64,000 bases of DNA, taken from assembly GCF_003269425.1 (NCBI RefSeq), contig NZ_CP030104.1, positions 558,001 to 622,000 on the forward strand, in the 5' to 3' direction. This DNA comes from Flagellimonas maritima. GTDB taxonomy: Bacteria; Bacteroidota; Bacteroidia; Flavobacteriales; Flavobacteriaceae. Position 1 is the first letter of the stretch, and each line of letters starts with the position of its first letter. The notes beneath the pieces are model-generated. The model made no database searches. It saw only the letters and a list, made by a program, of their open reading frames with translations, and was not told where the DNA came from. The translations under genes were made by a program, and so were the position numbers. Below, in pieces: positions 44,814-53,566 of the stretch.

Positions 44814-46616
44814 TTACCGCCTCAATGAAAAATGGCTCTGTAAATACTTAGCGTAGGTCCTATTTCCATCAGTATCTACATATGATAATTTAAACCAGTA
44901 ATCCGTAGAGGGAAGCGGTTTTCCATTAAAACTACCATCCCACCCTGGGCTCATTTCGGTCATTTCCATAATGAGTTTACCATAGCGATCGTAAATGGTA
45001 ACAATTGGTGAATTCAAAACAGAGAGACCTTCAATCTGCCAAGTTTCATTAAGTACATCCCCGTTTGGAGAGAAAATAGGAGAAAAACCGACCACTACAA
45101 TATTTTCAATGATTTCACCGCAACCAAAATTATCTCTCATCGTAACTGTGTGCATTCCACCTGCAACTCCTTCAAAAATGTTGCTTGATTGGAAATTGCC
45201 ATTATCCAAGCGATATTCAAATTCTCCAATCGCCTTTGTAATTATTGTTACTTTGTTGCTTGTCCTCAAATCTTCTACTTCAATAGCTGAGATTGACGGA
45301 AGATCAGAATTCCTCACGCTGACGGTTCTATTTTTAGAACAATTTACAATTCCTGAGGAGTTTGTTACGGTCAATATATAGTCACCATCCCGTGAGACAC
45401 TTATTGTGGGAGTCTGCTCTCCAGTATTCCATTGATAATCATAATTTGGATCTGGGGAAGTTTCACCAATGATGATACCGTCCGTACCCTCGCAAATAAT
45501 TACCTCTTCCGAAAATATTAATTGAGGGGTTTCAATCGCATTAAGAATAAAATTAACGGTCGCATCATAACAATCTGGATTGGCTAAAGAAGTGGTTCTT
45601 ATATAAATCATTTCCTGTCCTACGTTCTTTGAATATTCTTTGGGCAAAGGATTTATTCCTGCATCTGCATCAATTTGTGAAGTATGGTAGCTTACAATAA
45701 AATCATCTGGATTTTGTAGACCTAGCGCTTCCAAATCTTTAAATTCCAAATCAAAAATCATACCTGTGGTGTGGCACAAAGTCTCATCCATTACATAGGC
45801 CGTCGTAGGAGTTTTATTAAATGCAACTTGCACATCGCTGATTAGAGAACCCATTGACGTTGAAACGATAACTCGATATATAGCTGAATCCAAAATATTA
45901 AGCGTCGGATTGCTTTCTCCGCCAATTAACTGGTACCCATTGCCAGAATCTTTATACCATTCATAAGCAGTCGCCCCTGATGTAGTAGCGTCCAATACGA
46001 CAGTTTCATTTTCGCAGGCTGCAATTGGAGGTCCCAAAAGATTATTGATTATAGAGCAATCCAGAGCATCGGTTGGATTAGTTGTAAAAATATTGCCTGT
46101 AAATTGAATGGAAAATCCAGAATTTATATTACTGAAATTATTTATCAATAAATAATAATCCTCACCTGGACCTACTTCCAACCAATCTACATAATGGACA
46201 GAGTTCCCATTTCCTGTAGGATCTTCCCCAACCCCGATGAATGATTTAAAATCACTATTGTCAAAAAAATTGCACCGTACAGGTTCACCAAGATTGTTAC
46301 AATCATTTGCCTTATAGATGGCGAAATCCCAATCCTCAGTACTATTATGACCTATATTAAAGCCGAGCTGCCCAGAAGCAGCCGTTCTAAATCGATACCA
46401 AGCCGAATTGGACTCTATGGAATTAGGAAGTGACCGCTCTAAACATCCGCTAGAAGTGCCACCATTAAAGTCATCCATACCAAAACCATCGGCACCGCCA
46501 TTTATTGGAGTATTGCTACAGATAGGTATCGCATTGGCACAATCCGGTGCGACTTGTGAAAACACTGTTTGACAAAAGAAAATTATCGCTAAAAATTGCG
46601 CAATCAACCTGACCAT
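44814..46616 (-). CDS. Secreted protein with T9SS type-B C-terminal sorting domain (paralogue)
   Basis: The 600-residue protein has a signal peptide (cleavage after FSQ, ~21) and the same plan as the gene at 43253: an N-terminal domain with APDCANAIPICSNTPINGG and SAWYRFRTAASGQLGFNI, Ig-like regions (TTSGATAYEWYKDSGNGYQL), two further Ig-like segments absent from the shorter paralogue, and a C-terminal sorting domain (FSPNGDVLNETWQI, YDRYGKLIMEMTEM, PSTDYWFKLSY). It is exported by T9SS. The 115-base gap to the neighbour holds no strong terminator, so they may be co-transcribed. Function is unknown. Confidence 0.88.
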   Translation of the reverse strand: MVRLIAQFLAIIFFCQTVFSQVAPDCANAIPICSNTPINGGADGFGMDDFNGGTSSGCLERSLPNSIESNSAWYRFRTAASGQLGFNIGHNSTEDWDFAIYKANDCNNLGEPVRCNFFDNSDFKSFIGVGEDPTGNGNSVHYVDWLEVGPGEDYYLLINNFSNINSGFSIQFTGNIFTTNPTDALDCSIINNLLGPPIAACENETVVLDATTSGATAYEWYKDSGNGYQLIGGESNPTLNILDSAIYRVIVSTSMGSLISDVQVAFNKTPTTAYVMDETLCHTTGMIFDLEFKDLEALGLQNPDDFIVSYHTSQIDADAGINPLPKEYSKNVGQEMIYIRTTSLANPDCYDATVNFILNAIETPQLIFSEEVIICEGTDGIIIGETSPDPNYDYQWNTGEQTPTISVSRDGDYILTVTNSSGIVNCSKNRTVSVRNSDLPSISAIEVEDLRTSNKVTIITKAIGEFEYRLDNGNFQSSNIFEGVAGGMHTVTMRDNFGCGEIIENIVVVGFSPIFSPNGDVLNETWQIEGLSVLNSPIVTIYDRYGKLIMEMTEMSPGWDGSFNGKPLPSTDYWFKLSYVDTDGNRTYAKYLQSHFSLRR

Positions 46617-46722
46617 AAAGGGCTGTGGGTTTGGTATTTATAAAATTAGTGTGCCACCATGGTTAACAATAATTTATGTTGTCAAACCAAATGTACCAGA
46701 TGTTAAATAAGGTATTAATGTA

Positions 46723-46730
46723 TATCTTTG
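46723..46730 (+). promoter_or_regulatory. Bacteroidota -7 box (TATCTTTG) upstream of folE
   Basis: TATCTTTG fits the TAnnTTTG -7 consensus of the Bacteroidota primary sigma factor, 20 bases before the folE ATG at 46751. No clear TTTG -33 element was found at the expected spacing, so confidence is limited. Confidence 0.45.
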
Positions 46731-46750
46731 CTTTCTTGAAGAATTCAGTA

Positions 46751-47431
46751 ATGAAACTAAAGCAGACATTGGAAGAACAATACGAAGAAAGAGGCAACGA
46801 CCATGTAGGCTCTTCAACAGAAACCCCAATTAGGGAAGATGCTTTTGTATTGAGCGATGATGAAAAGATTGAAAGAATACAAGAAAGTGTTAGGGAAATC
46901 ATGTTGACCCTTGGTCTTGATCTGGATGATGACAGTCTGAGCGGTACCCCTAAAAGGGTTGCCAAAATGTTTGTAAAAGAGATTTTTGGTGGACTGCACC
47001 CTGATAGAAAACCGAATTCATCAACATTTAAGAACAAATACAAGTACGGTGAAATGCTCGTGGAGAAAAATATTGTTTTATACTCCACTTGTGAGCACCA
47101 TTTGTTGCCCATTGTAGGAAGGGCCCATATCGCCTACATTTCCAACGGAACCGTTGTAGGCTTATCCAAAATGAACCGTGTAGTGGATTATTATGCAAAA
47201 CGTCCACAAGTGCAAGAGCGTTTGAACATTCAGGTAGTCAAAGAACTTCAGAAAGTGTTGGGAACAGAAGATGTTGCTTGTGTGATAGATGCAAAACATC
47301 TCTGTGTAAATTCTAGGGGAATACGCGATATTGAAAGTAGTACGGTTACCGCAGAATACGGAGGTAAGTTCAAGGATGAGGCGGTGAGAAGAGAGTTTTT
47401 GGATTACATCAACCTAGATACCGATTTTTAA
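46751..47431 (+). CDS. folE: GTP cyclohydrolase I
   Basis: The ATG at 46751 gives 226 residues beginning MKLKQTLEEQYEERGNDHVG; a longer frame from 46676 would put a TATCTTTG promoter box inside the gene and adds a non-conserved hydrophobic stretch. FolE converts GTP to 7,8-dihydroneopterin triphosphate, the first step of folate and pterin synthesis. Zinc ligands are visible: Cys114 and His117 in STCEHHLLP, and Cys185 in DAKHLCVNSRG. The SGTPKRVAKMFV and VGLSKMNRVVDYYAKRPQVQ motifs are also typical. cysS follows by 13 bases. Confidence 0.95.
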   Translation: MKLKQTLEEQYEERGNDHVGSSTETPIREDAFVLSDDEKIERIQESVREIMLTLGLDLDDDSLSGTPKRVAKMFVKEIFGGLHPDRKPNSSTFKNKYKYGEMLVEKNIVLYSTCEHHLLPIVGRAHIAYISNGTVVGLSKMNRVVDYYAKRPQVQERLNIQVVKELQKVLGTEDVACVIDAKHLCVNSRGIRDIESSTVTAEYGGKFKDEAVRREFLDYINLDTDF

Positions 47432-47444
47432 ATAGCAGTTTTCC

Positions 47445-48926
47445 ATGCAGCTCTACAATAACCAAACACTAAAAGTATACAATTCACTTTCGGGCAAAAA
47501 GGAAATTTTTGAACCCATCAATGATAGTCACATAGGCATGTATGTTTGTGGACCCACTGTTTACAGCAATGTACATTTGGGAAATTGCCGCACGTTCATG
47601 TCTTTTGATATGATTTTCAGATATTTTAGACATTTGGGGTATAAAGTCCGGTATGTTCGTAACATCACAGATGCAGGACATTTGGAGAACGATGCAGATG
47701 AGGGAGAAGATAAGATTGCCAAAAAAGCAAAACTGGAACAAATAGAACCTATGGAGGTAGTACAACGCTACACCGTAGACTTTCATAATACGCTCCAAAA
47801 ATTCAATTTTTTACCGCCCAGTATTGAGCCAACAGCTACAGGACACATCATTGAACAAATTGAAATCATTAAAGAAATTCTAGAAAAGGGATTTGCTTAC
47901 GAAACGAACGGTTCTGTTTATTTTAATGTATTAAAATTCAGTGAGAGCAATGAATACGGCAAGCTTAGTGGTAGAAAGTTGGAAGATATGATTACCAACA
48001 CGCGAGAGCTCACTGCACAAAGTGAAAAACAGAATCCTCAGGATTTTGCTCTATGGAAAAAGGCCGAACCACAGCACATTATGCGATGGCCTTCACCGTG
48101 GGGAGACGGTTTCCCTGGCTGGCATTTGGAATGTACAGCCATGAGCACAAAATATCTTGGAGAAACATTTGACATACATGGAGGTGGAATGGACCTAAAA
48201 TTTCCCCATCATGAATGTGAAATTGCACAGGCCGAAGCCAGTACAGGAAAATCTCCCGTAAAATATTGGATGCATGCGAATATGCTTACCCTTAATGGAA
48301 AGAAAATGTCCAAATCAACAGGGAATAATATATATCCTTCTGAAATTTTTAGTGGTGATAATGAGATTCTCAGCAAAGCATATACTCCTTCAGTAGTTCG
48401 TTTTTTTATGATGCAAGCCCATTACACAAGTATATTGGACTTAAGTGATGATGCTCTACTTGCTTCTGAAAAAGGATACAACCGATTGATGGATGCCATG
48501 GGAACTCTTGAAAAAGTTGATACCGATAAAACTTCCAGTTTTGATGTTGATGCTTGGAAACAGAAGTGCTACGACGCCATGAATGACGATTTTAATACAC
48601 CCATCCTAATCGCGAATCTTTTTGATGCCGTTAAACATATCAATCTAATAAAAGAAAGAAAAGAAAATATTTCCCAAGAAGATAAAAATCTGCTGAATAA
48701 CACATTAAAAACTTTTGTATACGATGTTTTAGGGCTAGAGAACCAAGCTATTATAAAGGATGACTCCAATACTTTGGGTGGCGTCATGGATTTATTGATT
48801 GAACTGCGCAATCAAGCTAGGGCAAATAAAGATTTTGCTACCTCTGACCAAATCAGGGATAAATTGACCGATCTGGGCATCCAACTCAAAGATGGGAAGG
48901 ACGGGACCACATTCAGTATCAACTAA
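47445..48926 (+). CDS. cysS: Cysteinyl-tRNA synthetase
   Basis: The 493-residue class I synthetase charges tRNA-Cys. It has MYVCGPTVY with the zinc ligand Cys35, the HIGH-like HLGN (44-47), [10 protein letters not shown], the second zinc motif [15 protein letters not shown], and KMSKS (287-291). The C-terminal helical domain carries [17 protein letters not shown], typical of CysS. Length is normal. It sits between folE and yidD on the same strand with short gaps, an operon-like run. Confidence 0.97.
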   Translation: MQLYNNQTLKVYNSLSGKKEIFEPINDSHIGMYVCGPTVYSNVHLGNCRTFMSFDMIFRYFRHLGYKVRYVRNITDAGHLENDADEGEDKIAKKAKLEQIEPMEVVQRYTVDFHNTLQKFNFLPPSIEPTATGHIIEQIEIIKEILEKGFAYETNGSVYFNVLKFSESNEYGKLSGRKLEDMITNTRELTAQSEKQNPQDFALWKKAEPQHIMRWPSPWGDGFPGWHLECTAMSTKYLGETFDIHGGGMDLKFPHHECEIAQAEASTGKSPVKYWMHANMLTLNGKKMSKSTGNNIYPSEIFSGDNEILSKAYTPSVVRFFMMQAHYTSILDLSDDALLASEKGYNRLMDAMGTLEKVDTDKTSSFDVDAWKQKCYDAMNDDFNTPILIANLFDAVKHINLIKERKENISQEDKNLLNNTLKTFVYDVLGLENQAIIKDDSNTLGGVMDLLIELRNQARANKDFATSDQIRDKLTDLGIQLKDGKDGTTFSIN

Positions 48927-48955
48927 ACCGTTCCATTATAGTGAACAGCAAGGGA

Positions 48956-49183
48956 ATGAATGTTAAAAAAATACTTATTGCTCCTTTTGTCCTGATAGTT
49001 AGAATGTATCAACTACTAATATCCCCATACACTCCAGCAACCTGCCGGTATTCCCCAACATGCTCCGCGTACACTCTTCAAGCGTTAAAAAAACACGGAT
49101 TGTTCAAAGGAGGATGGCTATCGATTAAACGTATTTTTAGTTGCAATCCCTGGGGCGGTAAAGGATATGATCCAGTTCCCTAA
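48956..49183 (+). CDS. yidD: Membrane protein insertion efficiency factor YidD
   Basis: From ATG 48956 the protein has 75 residues (a GTG at 48941 would add five). It has the YidD pattern: a short amphipathic N-terminal helix ([20 protein letters not shown]), [20 protein letters not shown] with two conserved Cys, then [14 protein letters not shown]. YidD assists YidC-dependent insertion of inner-membrane proteins and sits at the cytoplasmic face. It lies 29 bases after cysS. A repeat-filled gap separates it from lgt. Confidence 0.94.
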   Translation: MNVKKILIAPFVLIVRMYQLLISPYTPATCRYSPTCSAYTLQALKKHGLFKGGWLSIKRIFSCNPWGGKGYDPVP

Positions 49184-49188
49184 GTAAA

Positions 49189-49372
49189 TTCAAAGTTCAA
49201 GTTCAAGCTCAAGCTCAAGCTCAAGCTCGAACATAAATACAAAAATCGAGTTCAAAATCAAAGTTCAAGTGCATCCATTTGTGCTGAACGTAGCTGATGC
49301 GAGATAATGACCGATGAACAATAACCGATGACCCATGGCTACTGACTACTGACTACTAACATCTAAATAATT
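49189..49372. repeat. Patchwork of simple repeats between yidD and lgt
   Basis: At 49189-49230 six-base units run in tandem: ttcaaa, gttcaa twice, gctcaa three times and gctcga. Between 49271 and 49372 the motif ccgatga recurs (49311 and 49327 areas) and tgactact is repeated (about 49345-49358). No reading frame is open through it. It looks like degenerate spacer DNA expanded by replication slippage. Confidence 0.6.
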
Positions 49373-49395
49373 ATCTTAGCCCAAAAATTTAATAC

Positions 49396-50364
49396 ATGTA
49401 TTTCTTAGGCTTTAATTGGAATCCTGATGGCACGCTCTTTACACTCGGTTTCATTCAAATAAAATATTATAATCTGCTTTGGATTGCCGCTTTTATTGTG
49501 GGCTGGTACATTATGAAACGTATCTTTCTGAATGAAAATAAGTCCATGGAAAAATTGGACTCCCTATTTATTCATGGCGTAGTCTCCATTATGCTCGGTG
49601 CACGTTTGGGACATGTCTTTTTTTATGATTGGGATTATTACAAAAATCACTTGGTAGAGATTCTTTTGCCCATACGTGAAAGTTCAGATGGTTCCCTGTT
49701 TGGATTTATCAATGGATATGAATTTACAGGATTCACGGGTCTGGCCAGCCATGGTGCAACAATCGCCGCGATTATAGGAGTTTGGCTATACTGTAGAAAA
49801 TGGAAGGATATTAAAATGTTGTGGTTGCTCGATAGAATGGTTGTCGCTTCTGCCATTGGAGCAGGCTTTGTGCGCTTTGGAAATTTTTTCAACTCAGAGA
49901 TCAATGGAAAAATAGTTGATAAATCATTCGCATTGGCCACCCGCTTTATACGCGATTCAGATGACATGCCTACGTACAAAGCAATGGGAATTACCAAAGA
50001 AGAAACAGCAAATGCAGCTTATAAGGCTATTGAACATAATCCAGAATTTTCAAGCGTATTGGAATCCATTCCCTTTCGGCACCCCGCACAATTGTACGAA
50101 GGTTTCTGCTATGTTTTATTGTTCATTGCTTTGTACTTTTTGTATTGGAAAACAGATAAAAGAAACAAGACAGGTTACCTTTTCGGCTTTTTTATGGTAG
50201 GGCTGTGGACCGTACGCTTTTTTGTGGAGTACTTTAAGAAAAGTCAAGGAGGCTTTGAAGAATCATTGGGAGTTTTTTCCACAGGACAATGGCTAAGCAT
50301 TCCCATGATTATTGTTGGTCTATATTTTATGTTTAGACCAGATCCGTCTAAAACCACCGAATAG
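49396..50364 (+). CDS. lgt: Prolipoprotein diacylglyceryl transferase
   Basis: The 322-residue inner-membrane enzyme attaches diacylglycerol to the lipobox Cys of prolipoproteins. It has about seven TM helices, the SHGATIAAIIG motif with the essential His, the RFGNFFNSEINGK motif and RHPAQLYEG. It carries a ~40-residue insertion (about 180-220, KSFALATRFIRDSDD onward) relative to E. coli Lgt, usual in Bacteroidota. The many lipoproteins in this window depend on it. The DUF192 gene follows with no gap. Confidence 0.96.
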   Translation: MYFLGFNWNPDGTLFTLGFIQIKYYNLLWIAAFIVGWYIMKRIFLNENKSMEKLDSLFIHGVVSIMLGARLGHVFFYDWDYYKNHLVEILLPIRESSDGSLFGFINGYEFTGFTGLASHGATIAAIIGVWLYCRKWKDIKMLWLLDRMVVASAIGAGFVRFGNFFNSEINGKIVDKSFALATRFIRDSDDMPTYKAMGITKEETANAAYKAIEHNPEFSSVLESIPFRHPAQLYEGFCYVLLFIALYFLYWKTDKRNKTGYLFGFFMVGLWTVRFFVEYFKKSQGGFEESLGVFSTGQWLSIPMIIVGLYFMFRPDPSKTTE

Positions 50365-50844
50365 ATGAAGACATTTTCACTTTTTCTGGTTTCTTTTATA
50401 CTGTTGTATTCTTGCAAGACAGAAACCAAGCAAGAAATAAAAACCGAAACCATAACTTTCTCAAAAGAAGGTTCTCTTACTATTTCACGAGCAGAAACAG
50501 ATTCCATCTTGACCACATTGGATATTGAAATAGCCGAATCGGAATACGAAACCCAAACTGGATTGATGTACCGTAATTCAATGAAAGACAATCAAGGTAT
50601 GCTGTTTATTTTTCCTGATGTTGCCGTACATTCCTTCTATATGAAGAACACCGAATTTGCGCTGGATATCATTTATATCGATGAGGATTTAAAAATTGCC
50701 AGTTTTCAGAAGAATGCGCAACCCTTCAATGAAACTGGGCTTTCCTCTAAAGTCCCAGTAAAATATGTTTTGGAGGTCAATGCTGGACTTTCAGATGAAT
50801 GGGGCTTGGAAATCGATGATACCGTTTCTTTTATTAAAGACTAG
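50365..50844 (+). CDS. DUF192 family lipoprotein
   Basis: The 159-residue protein has a lipobox (ILLYSC, Cys17) and a DUF192 domain (about 48-156): EIAESEYETQTGLMYRNSM, MLFIFPDVAVHSFYMKNTEF and LDIIYIDEDLKI. DUF192 is a small conserved beta-rich domain of unknown function, often exported. Its ATG immediately follows the lgt stop, and the GNAT gene follows its own stop directly, so the three are translationally linked. Confidence 0.9.
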   Translation: MKTFSLFLVSFILLYSCKTETKQEIKTETITFSKEGSLTISRAETDSILTTLDIEIAESEYETQTGLMYRNSMKDNQGMLFIFPDVAVHSFYMKNTEFALDIIYIDEDLKIASFQKNAQPFNETGLSSKVPVKYVLEVNAGLSDEWGLEIDDTVSFIKD

Positions 50845-51369
50845 ATGCCAAATTTTCTTTTAGAGAACGAAAATACTGAAAGGCTCTTCTTTCGAAGAGT
50901 TTCGCCAGCTGATTTTAATGACTGGTTACCCTTTTTTTACAACCCTCTATCTACTAAATATTGGGATGGTATTTCCCTGAATCCAGCAGATGCCTGTAAA
51001 GATCAGTTCGATAAAATTTTTGAGCGATACGAAATGAATTTAGGTGGCATGAATGCACTGATTTTAAAACAAACTGGGCAACTTGTGGGCCTATGTGGTC
51101 TTTTGGTACAACATGTTGATTCGGTTGAAGTATTGGAGATTGGTTATTCAGTCCTACCAAAATTTTGGCGCAAAGGTTTTGCGTTTGAAGCTGCCCATAA
51201 ATGTAAAGACTTCGCATTTCAAAATAAGCTTGCAGATTCCCTTATCTCTATAATTCATGTTGATAACATTCCTTCCCAAAAAGTGGCCATTAAAATTGGT
51301 ATGTATTTGGAAAAAACTACAACATACAAAGACAATCCCGTTCACATTTTTAGGGTAGATCATGGATAA
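50845..51369 (+). CDS. GNAT acetyltransferase (RimJ/RimL-like)
   Basis: The 174-residue protein fits the RimJ/RimL-type GNAT family: N-terminal ENTERLFFRRVSPADFNDW, the central LVGLCGLLVQ strand, EIGYSVLPKFWRKGFAFEAA with the pyrophosphate-binding region, and IIHVDNIPSQKVAIKIGM near the end. It transfers acetyl from acetyl-CoA to an amine, often an N-terminal amino group; the target is unknown. It is cytoplasmic and directly abuts the DUF192 gene. Confidence 0.9.
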   Translation: MPNFLLENENTERLFFRRVSPADFNDWLPFFYNPLSTKYWDGISLNPADACKDQFDKIFERYEMNLGGMNALILKQTGQLVGLCGLLVQHVDSVEVLEIGYSVLPKFWRKGFAFEAAHKCKDFAFQNKLADSLISIIHVDNIPSQKVAIKIGMYLEKTTTYKDNPVHIFRVDHG

Positions 51370-51417
51370 TCTTTATTTTGAAGTGCATTTCGTTTTGCCC
51401 AAAATGCCCATTTCAGA

Positions 51418-52674
51418 ATGACCCATTTAAAAAGCCCTTCAATTCTAATAGACAATACTTCCAGAACCGATGCATTTGTAAGCAATTTGTTGGCGGGCAG
51501 TTCAGAAATATTTCGCGGATTGAATGGAAAAACAGGGTTATTGTTTTCAAAATCGGAGATTAAACGTTTTATGGACAAAGAGGAAAGACACGATGTAAAA
51601 ATCTTGACCAAGGGAACCTCCCAGACCTTAAAATCGATGAGTAGCGGAGAACAGAAAAAAGCATTGCTGGGCTACATTTTACAACATGACCCGGATTTTT
51701 TGATTTTGGTCAATCCGTATGATAATTTGGACGTTGATACACAAGCCGTCTTAAAAGAACAATTATTAGCTATTTCAAAGACCAAAACGCTTATTCAAAT
51801 GGTAAGTCGTTTGGAAGATTTCCTGCCAATTCAATCGGTCTACTATAAGTTGATGGGAGATACTCTGAAAAAATATACTTCGCATGATTCTTTTTTAAAA
51901 GCAAATCAATATATAGAATCTCAATTCACGGGAACCATTCCACCCCCACTACATTCCATAGAGGTTGCGGGGGAAGTACTTGTCAGATTCAAAAATGTAT
52001 CTGTTGGTTTTGAAGGGCACAAAGTTTTGGACAGTATTGATTGGAGCATAAAAAAAGGAGAGTTTTGGCAATTGATCGGACCCAACGGAAGTGGAAAGAC
52101 CACATTGTTATCCATGATCACTGGGGACAGCCATAAAGGATACGGGCAAGACCTGACCATATTTGGACAAAAAAAAGGAAGTGGTGAAAGTGTTTGGGAC
52201 CTTAAGAAAAAAATTGGATACTACACACCATCAATGACGGATAAGTTCAAAGGTCACCATAATCTGGAGGATATGGTCATCTCTGGACTGTACGATTCAG
52301 TGGGACTATATAATTATGCTACTGACCAAGAAAAAAGTCTGGCACTTTCATGGTTAAAGCTTTTACAGTTGGATGATAAAAGAAACATGAAATTCCTATC
52401 CCTTACAACTGGCGAAAAAAGACTTGTTATGACAGCTAGGGCCATGATAAAACACCCTCCTCTTTTAATTTTGGACGAACCAACGGCAGGATTGGATGAA
52501 AAAAGTACAGGGCTATTTATAGCATTGGTCAATAAGATTGCAAAGGAAAGTGATACTACTGTTATTTTTGTCTCACATAGAAAGGAAAGTGGATTGTTAC
52601 CTAAGTTTGATTATATTTTAAAGACAAATTTAAATGGGTCAACCGGAAAAGTAAAACAACATGCATATAATTGA
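51418..52674 (+). CDS. Tandem ABC ATPase (ModF/PhrA-like) with degenerate first half
   Basis: The 418-residue soluble protein has two ABC ATPase halves. The C-terminal half (~190-410) has Walker A GPNGSGKTT (Lys227), a modified signature LTTGEKRLVM and Walker B LLILDEPTAGLD. The N-terminal half (~10-160) keeps a signature (MSSGEQKKALLGY) and a Walker B remnant (FLILVNPYDNLD) but has lost the Walker A loop: KTGLLFSKSEIKRF stands where GxxGxGKS/T should be. The layout matches ModF/PhrA-like duplicated ATPases that have no membrane partner here. It overlaps the next GNAT start by 14 bases. Function is unknown. Confidence 0.85.
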   Translation: MTHLKSPSILIDNTSRTDAFVSNLLAGSSEIFRGLNGKTGLLFSKSEIKRFMDKEERHDVKILTKGTSQTLKSMSSGEQKKALLGYILQHDPDFLILVNPYDNLDVDTQAVLKEQLLAISKTKTLIQMVSRLEDFLPIQSVYYKLMGDTLKKYTSHDSFLKANQYIESQFTGTIPPPLHSIEVAGEVLVRFKNVSVGFEGHKVLDSIDWSIKKGEFWQLIGPNGSGKTTLLSMITGDSHKGYGQDLTIFGQKKGSGESVWDLKKKIGYYTPSMTDKFKGHHNLEDMVISGLYDSVGLYNYATDQEKSLALSWLKLLQLDDKRNMKFLSLTTGEKRLVMTARAMIKHPPLLILDEPTAGLDEKSTGLFIALVNKIAKESDTTVIFVSHRKESGLLPKFDYILKTNLNGSTGKVKQHAYN

Positions 52675-53176
52675 AGCTAAAGAAGAAGATGCTTCCTACA
52701 TTGCCCTATTGGGGAGGTTCACCTTCAAGGAAACTTTTGGTCATTATTTCAATGACGAAAAAGATTTGCAAGATTACCTGTCACGGACTTTTAACGTTCC
52801 TAAACTAAAAAACAGTCTTAACAAGCCCAACAATATCTTTTGGTTGGCTTATGTTGATAATCTCCCAGTAGGATATGCCAAACTAAAGCTTAATTCCTTA
52901 TCAGAATTTATCAACTCACCACGTGTATGTCAACTTCAAAAAATATATGTTCTAAAAGATTTTTTATCTCTGGGAATTGGACAGGAGCTACAAAAGAAAG
53001 TTTTGGAAAAAGCGGCAGCCGATAAATCTGAAAAAATTTGGCTTTCTGTATTGAAAAGTAATACAAGAGCCATTAATTTTTATGAGAAAAATGACTTTGA
53101 TAAAATAGGTGACCATGATTTCCAAATTGGGAAAGAGCATTTTGAATTTCAAGCTATGGCTAAAAACCTTATATAA
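52661..53176 (+). CDS. GNAT acetyltransferase
   Basis: The 171-residue protein has a typical GNAT core: RFTFKETFGHYFNDEKDLQD at the N-terminus, the motif A strand VCQLQKIYVLKDFLSLGIGQ (acetyl-CoA-binding loop LSLGIGQEL), and IWLSVLKSNTRAINFYEKNDF (motif B). It starts inside the 3' end of the ABC gene (14-base overlap), so translation is coupled. The substrate is unknown. It is cytoplasmic and followed by the TfoX-like gene after 9 bases. Confidence 0.9.
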   Translation: MHIIEAKEEDASYIALLGRFTFKETFGHYFNDEKDLQDYLSRTFNVPKLKNSLNKPNNIFWLAYVDNLPVGYAKLKLNSLSEFINSPRVCQLQKIYVLKDFLSLGIGQELQKKVLEKAAADKSEKIWLSVLKSNTRAINFYEKNDFDKIGDHDFQIGKEHFEFQAMAKNLI

Positions 53177-53185
53177 TATGAAATA

Positions 53186-53509
53186 ATGAGAGATGGTGTA
53201 CTGAAAATATATGATGAAATCATCGAATCCAACCCCAATATTGTGAGAAAAGGAAAAACGATGCCTTATACATCAGCCAATGGCCATATGTTCTCACAGG
53301 TTAATAAAGAAGGGGAATTGGGTATCAGACTTTCAAAAGAAAATACTGATGAGTTCGATAAAACCTTTGGCGCAAAGCCTTTTAAATCGTACGGAGCTAC
53401 AATGCGAGAGTATGTTTTAATTCCCGAATCTTTGTTAAAAGACAAGAAGAAGCTGGGGGAGTATCTCAAAAAAGGATTTGAATACGTTATGTCACTGCCT
53501 TTAAAATAA
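53186..53509 (+). CDS. TfoX N-terminal-domain-like small protein
   Basis: The 107-residue soluble protein shows a TfoX_N-like pattern: KGKTMPYTSANGHMFSQVNK, LGIRLSKENTDEF, YGATMREYVLIPESLL and a final helix ending in YVMSLPLK. TfoX/Sxy proteins are linked to competence in gamma-proteobacteria, but stand-alone domains in Bacteroidota have no known role. The call is from pattern memory and is only moderately secure. It ends the lgt-to-TfoX gene run at a shared hairpin terminator. Confidence 0.6.
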   Translation: MRDGVLKIYDEIIESNPNIVRKGKTMPYTSANGHMFSQVNKEGELGIRLSKENTDEFDKTFGAKPFKSYGATMREYVLIPESLLKDKKKLGEYLKKGFEYVMSLPLK

Positions 53510-53541
53510 AAAAACCACCTTTTCATATTGAAGGTGGTTCT
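53510..53541. terminator. Bidirectional terminator between TfoX-like and secDF genes
   Basis: Perfect 9-bp stem aaccacctt / aaggtggtt (53513-53521 and 53531-53539) with a 9-base loop. The minus strand has a run of seven T after the stem, ideal for secDF; the plus strand has a weaker T-rich tail. Confidence 0.88.
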
Positions 53542-53566
53542 TAATTTTGTGAATCTCAGGAGAGCC

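Noticed and set aside
46676..46750. Hydrophobic N-terminal extension of FolE
   Set aside because: It is not part of the FolE family and contains a likely -7 promoter box.
49189..49372. Possible CRISPR array
   Set aside because: Units are 6-8 bases and contiguous, with no 30-base repeats, no spacers and no cas genes nearby.
53186..53509. Competence locus based on a TfoX-like domain
   Set aside because: No other competence gene is present, and the TfoX_N-like domain alone is common in unrelated small proteins.
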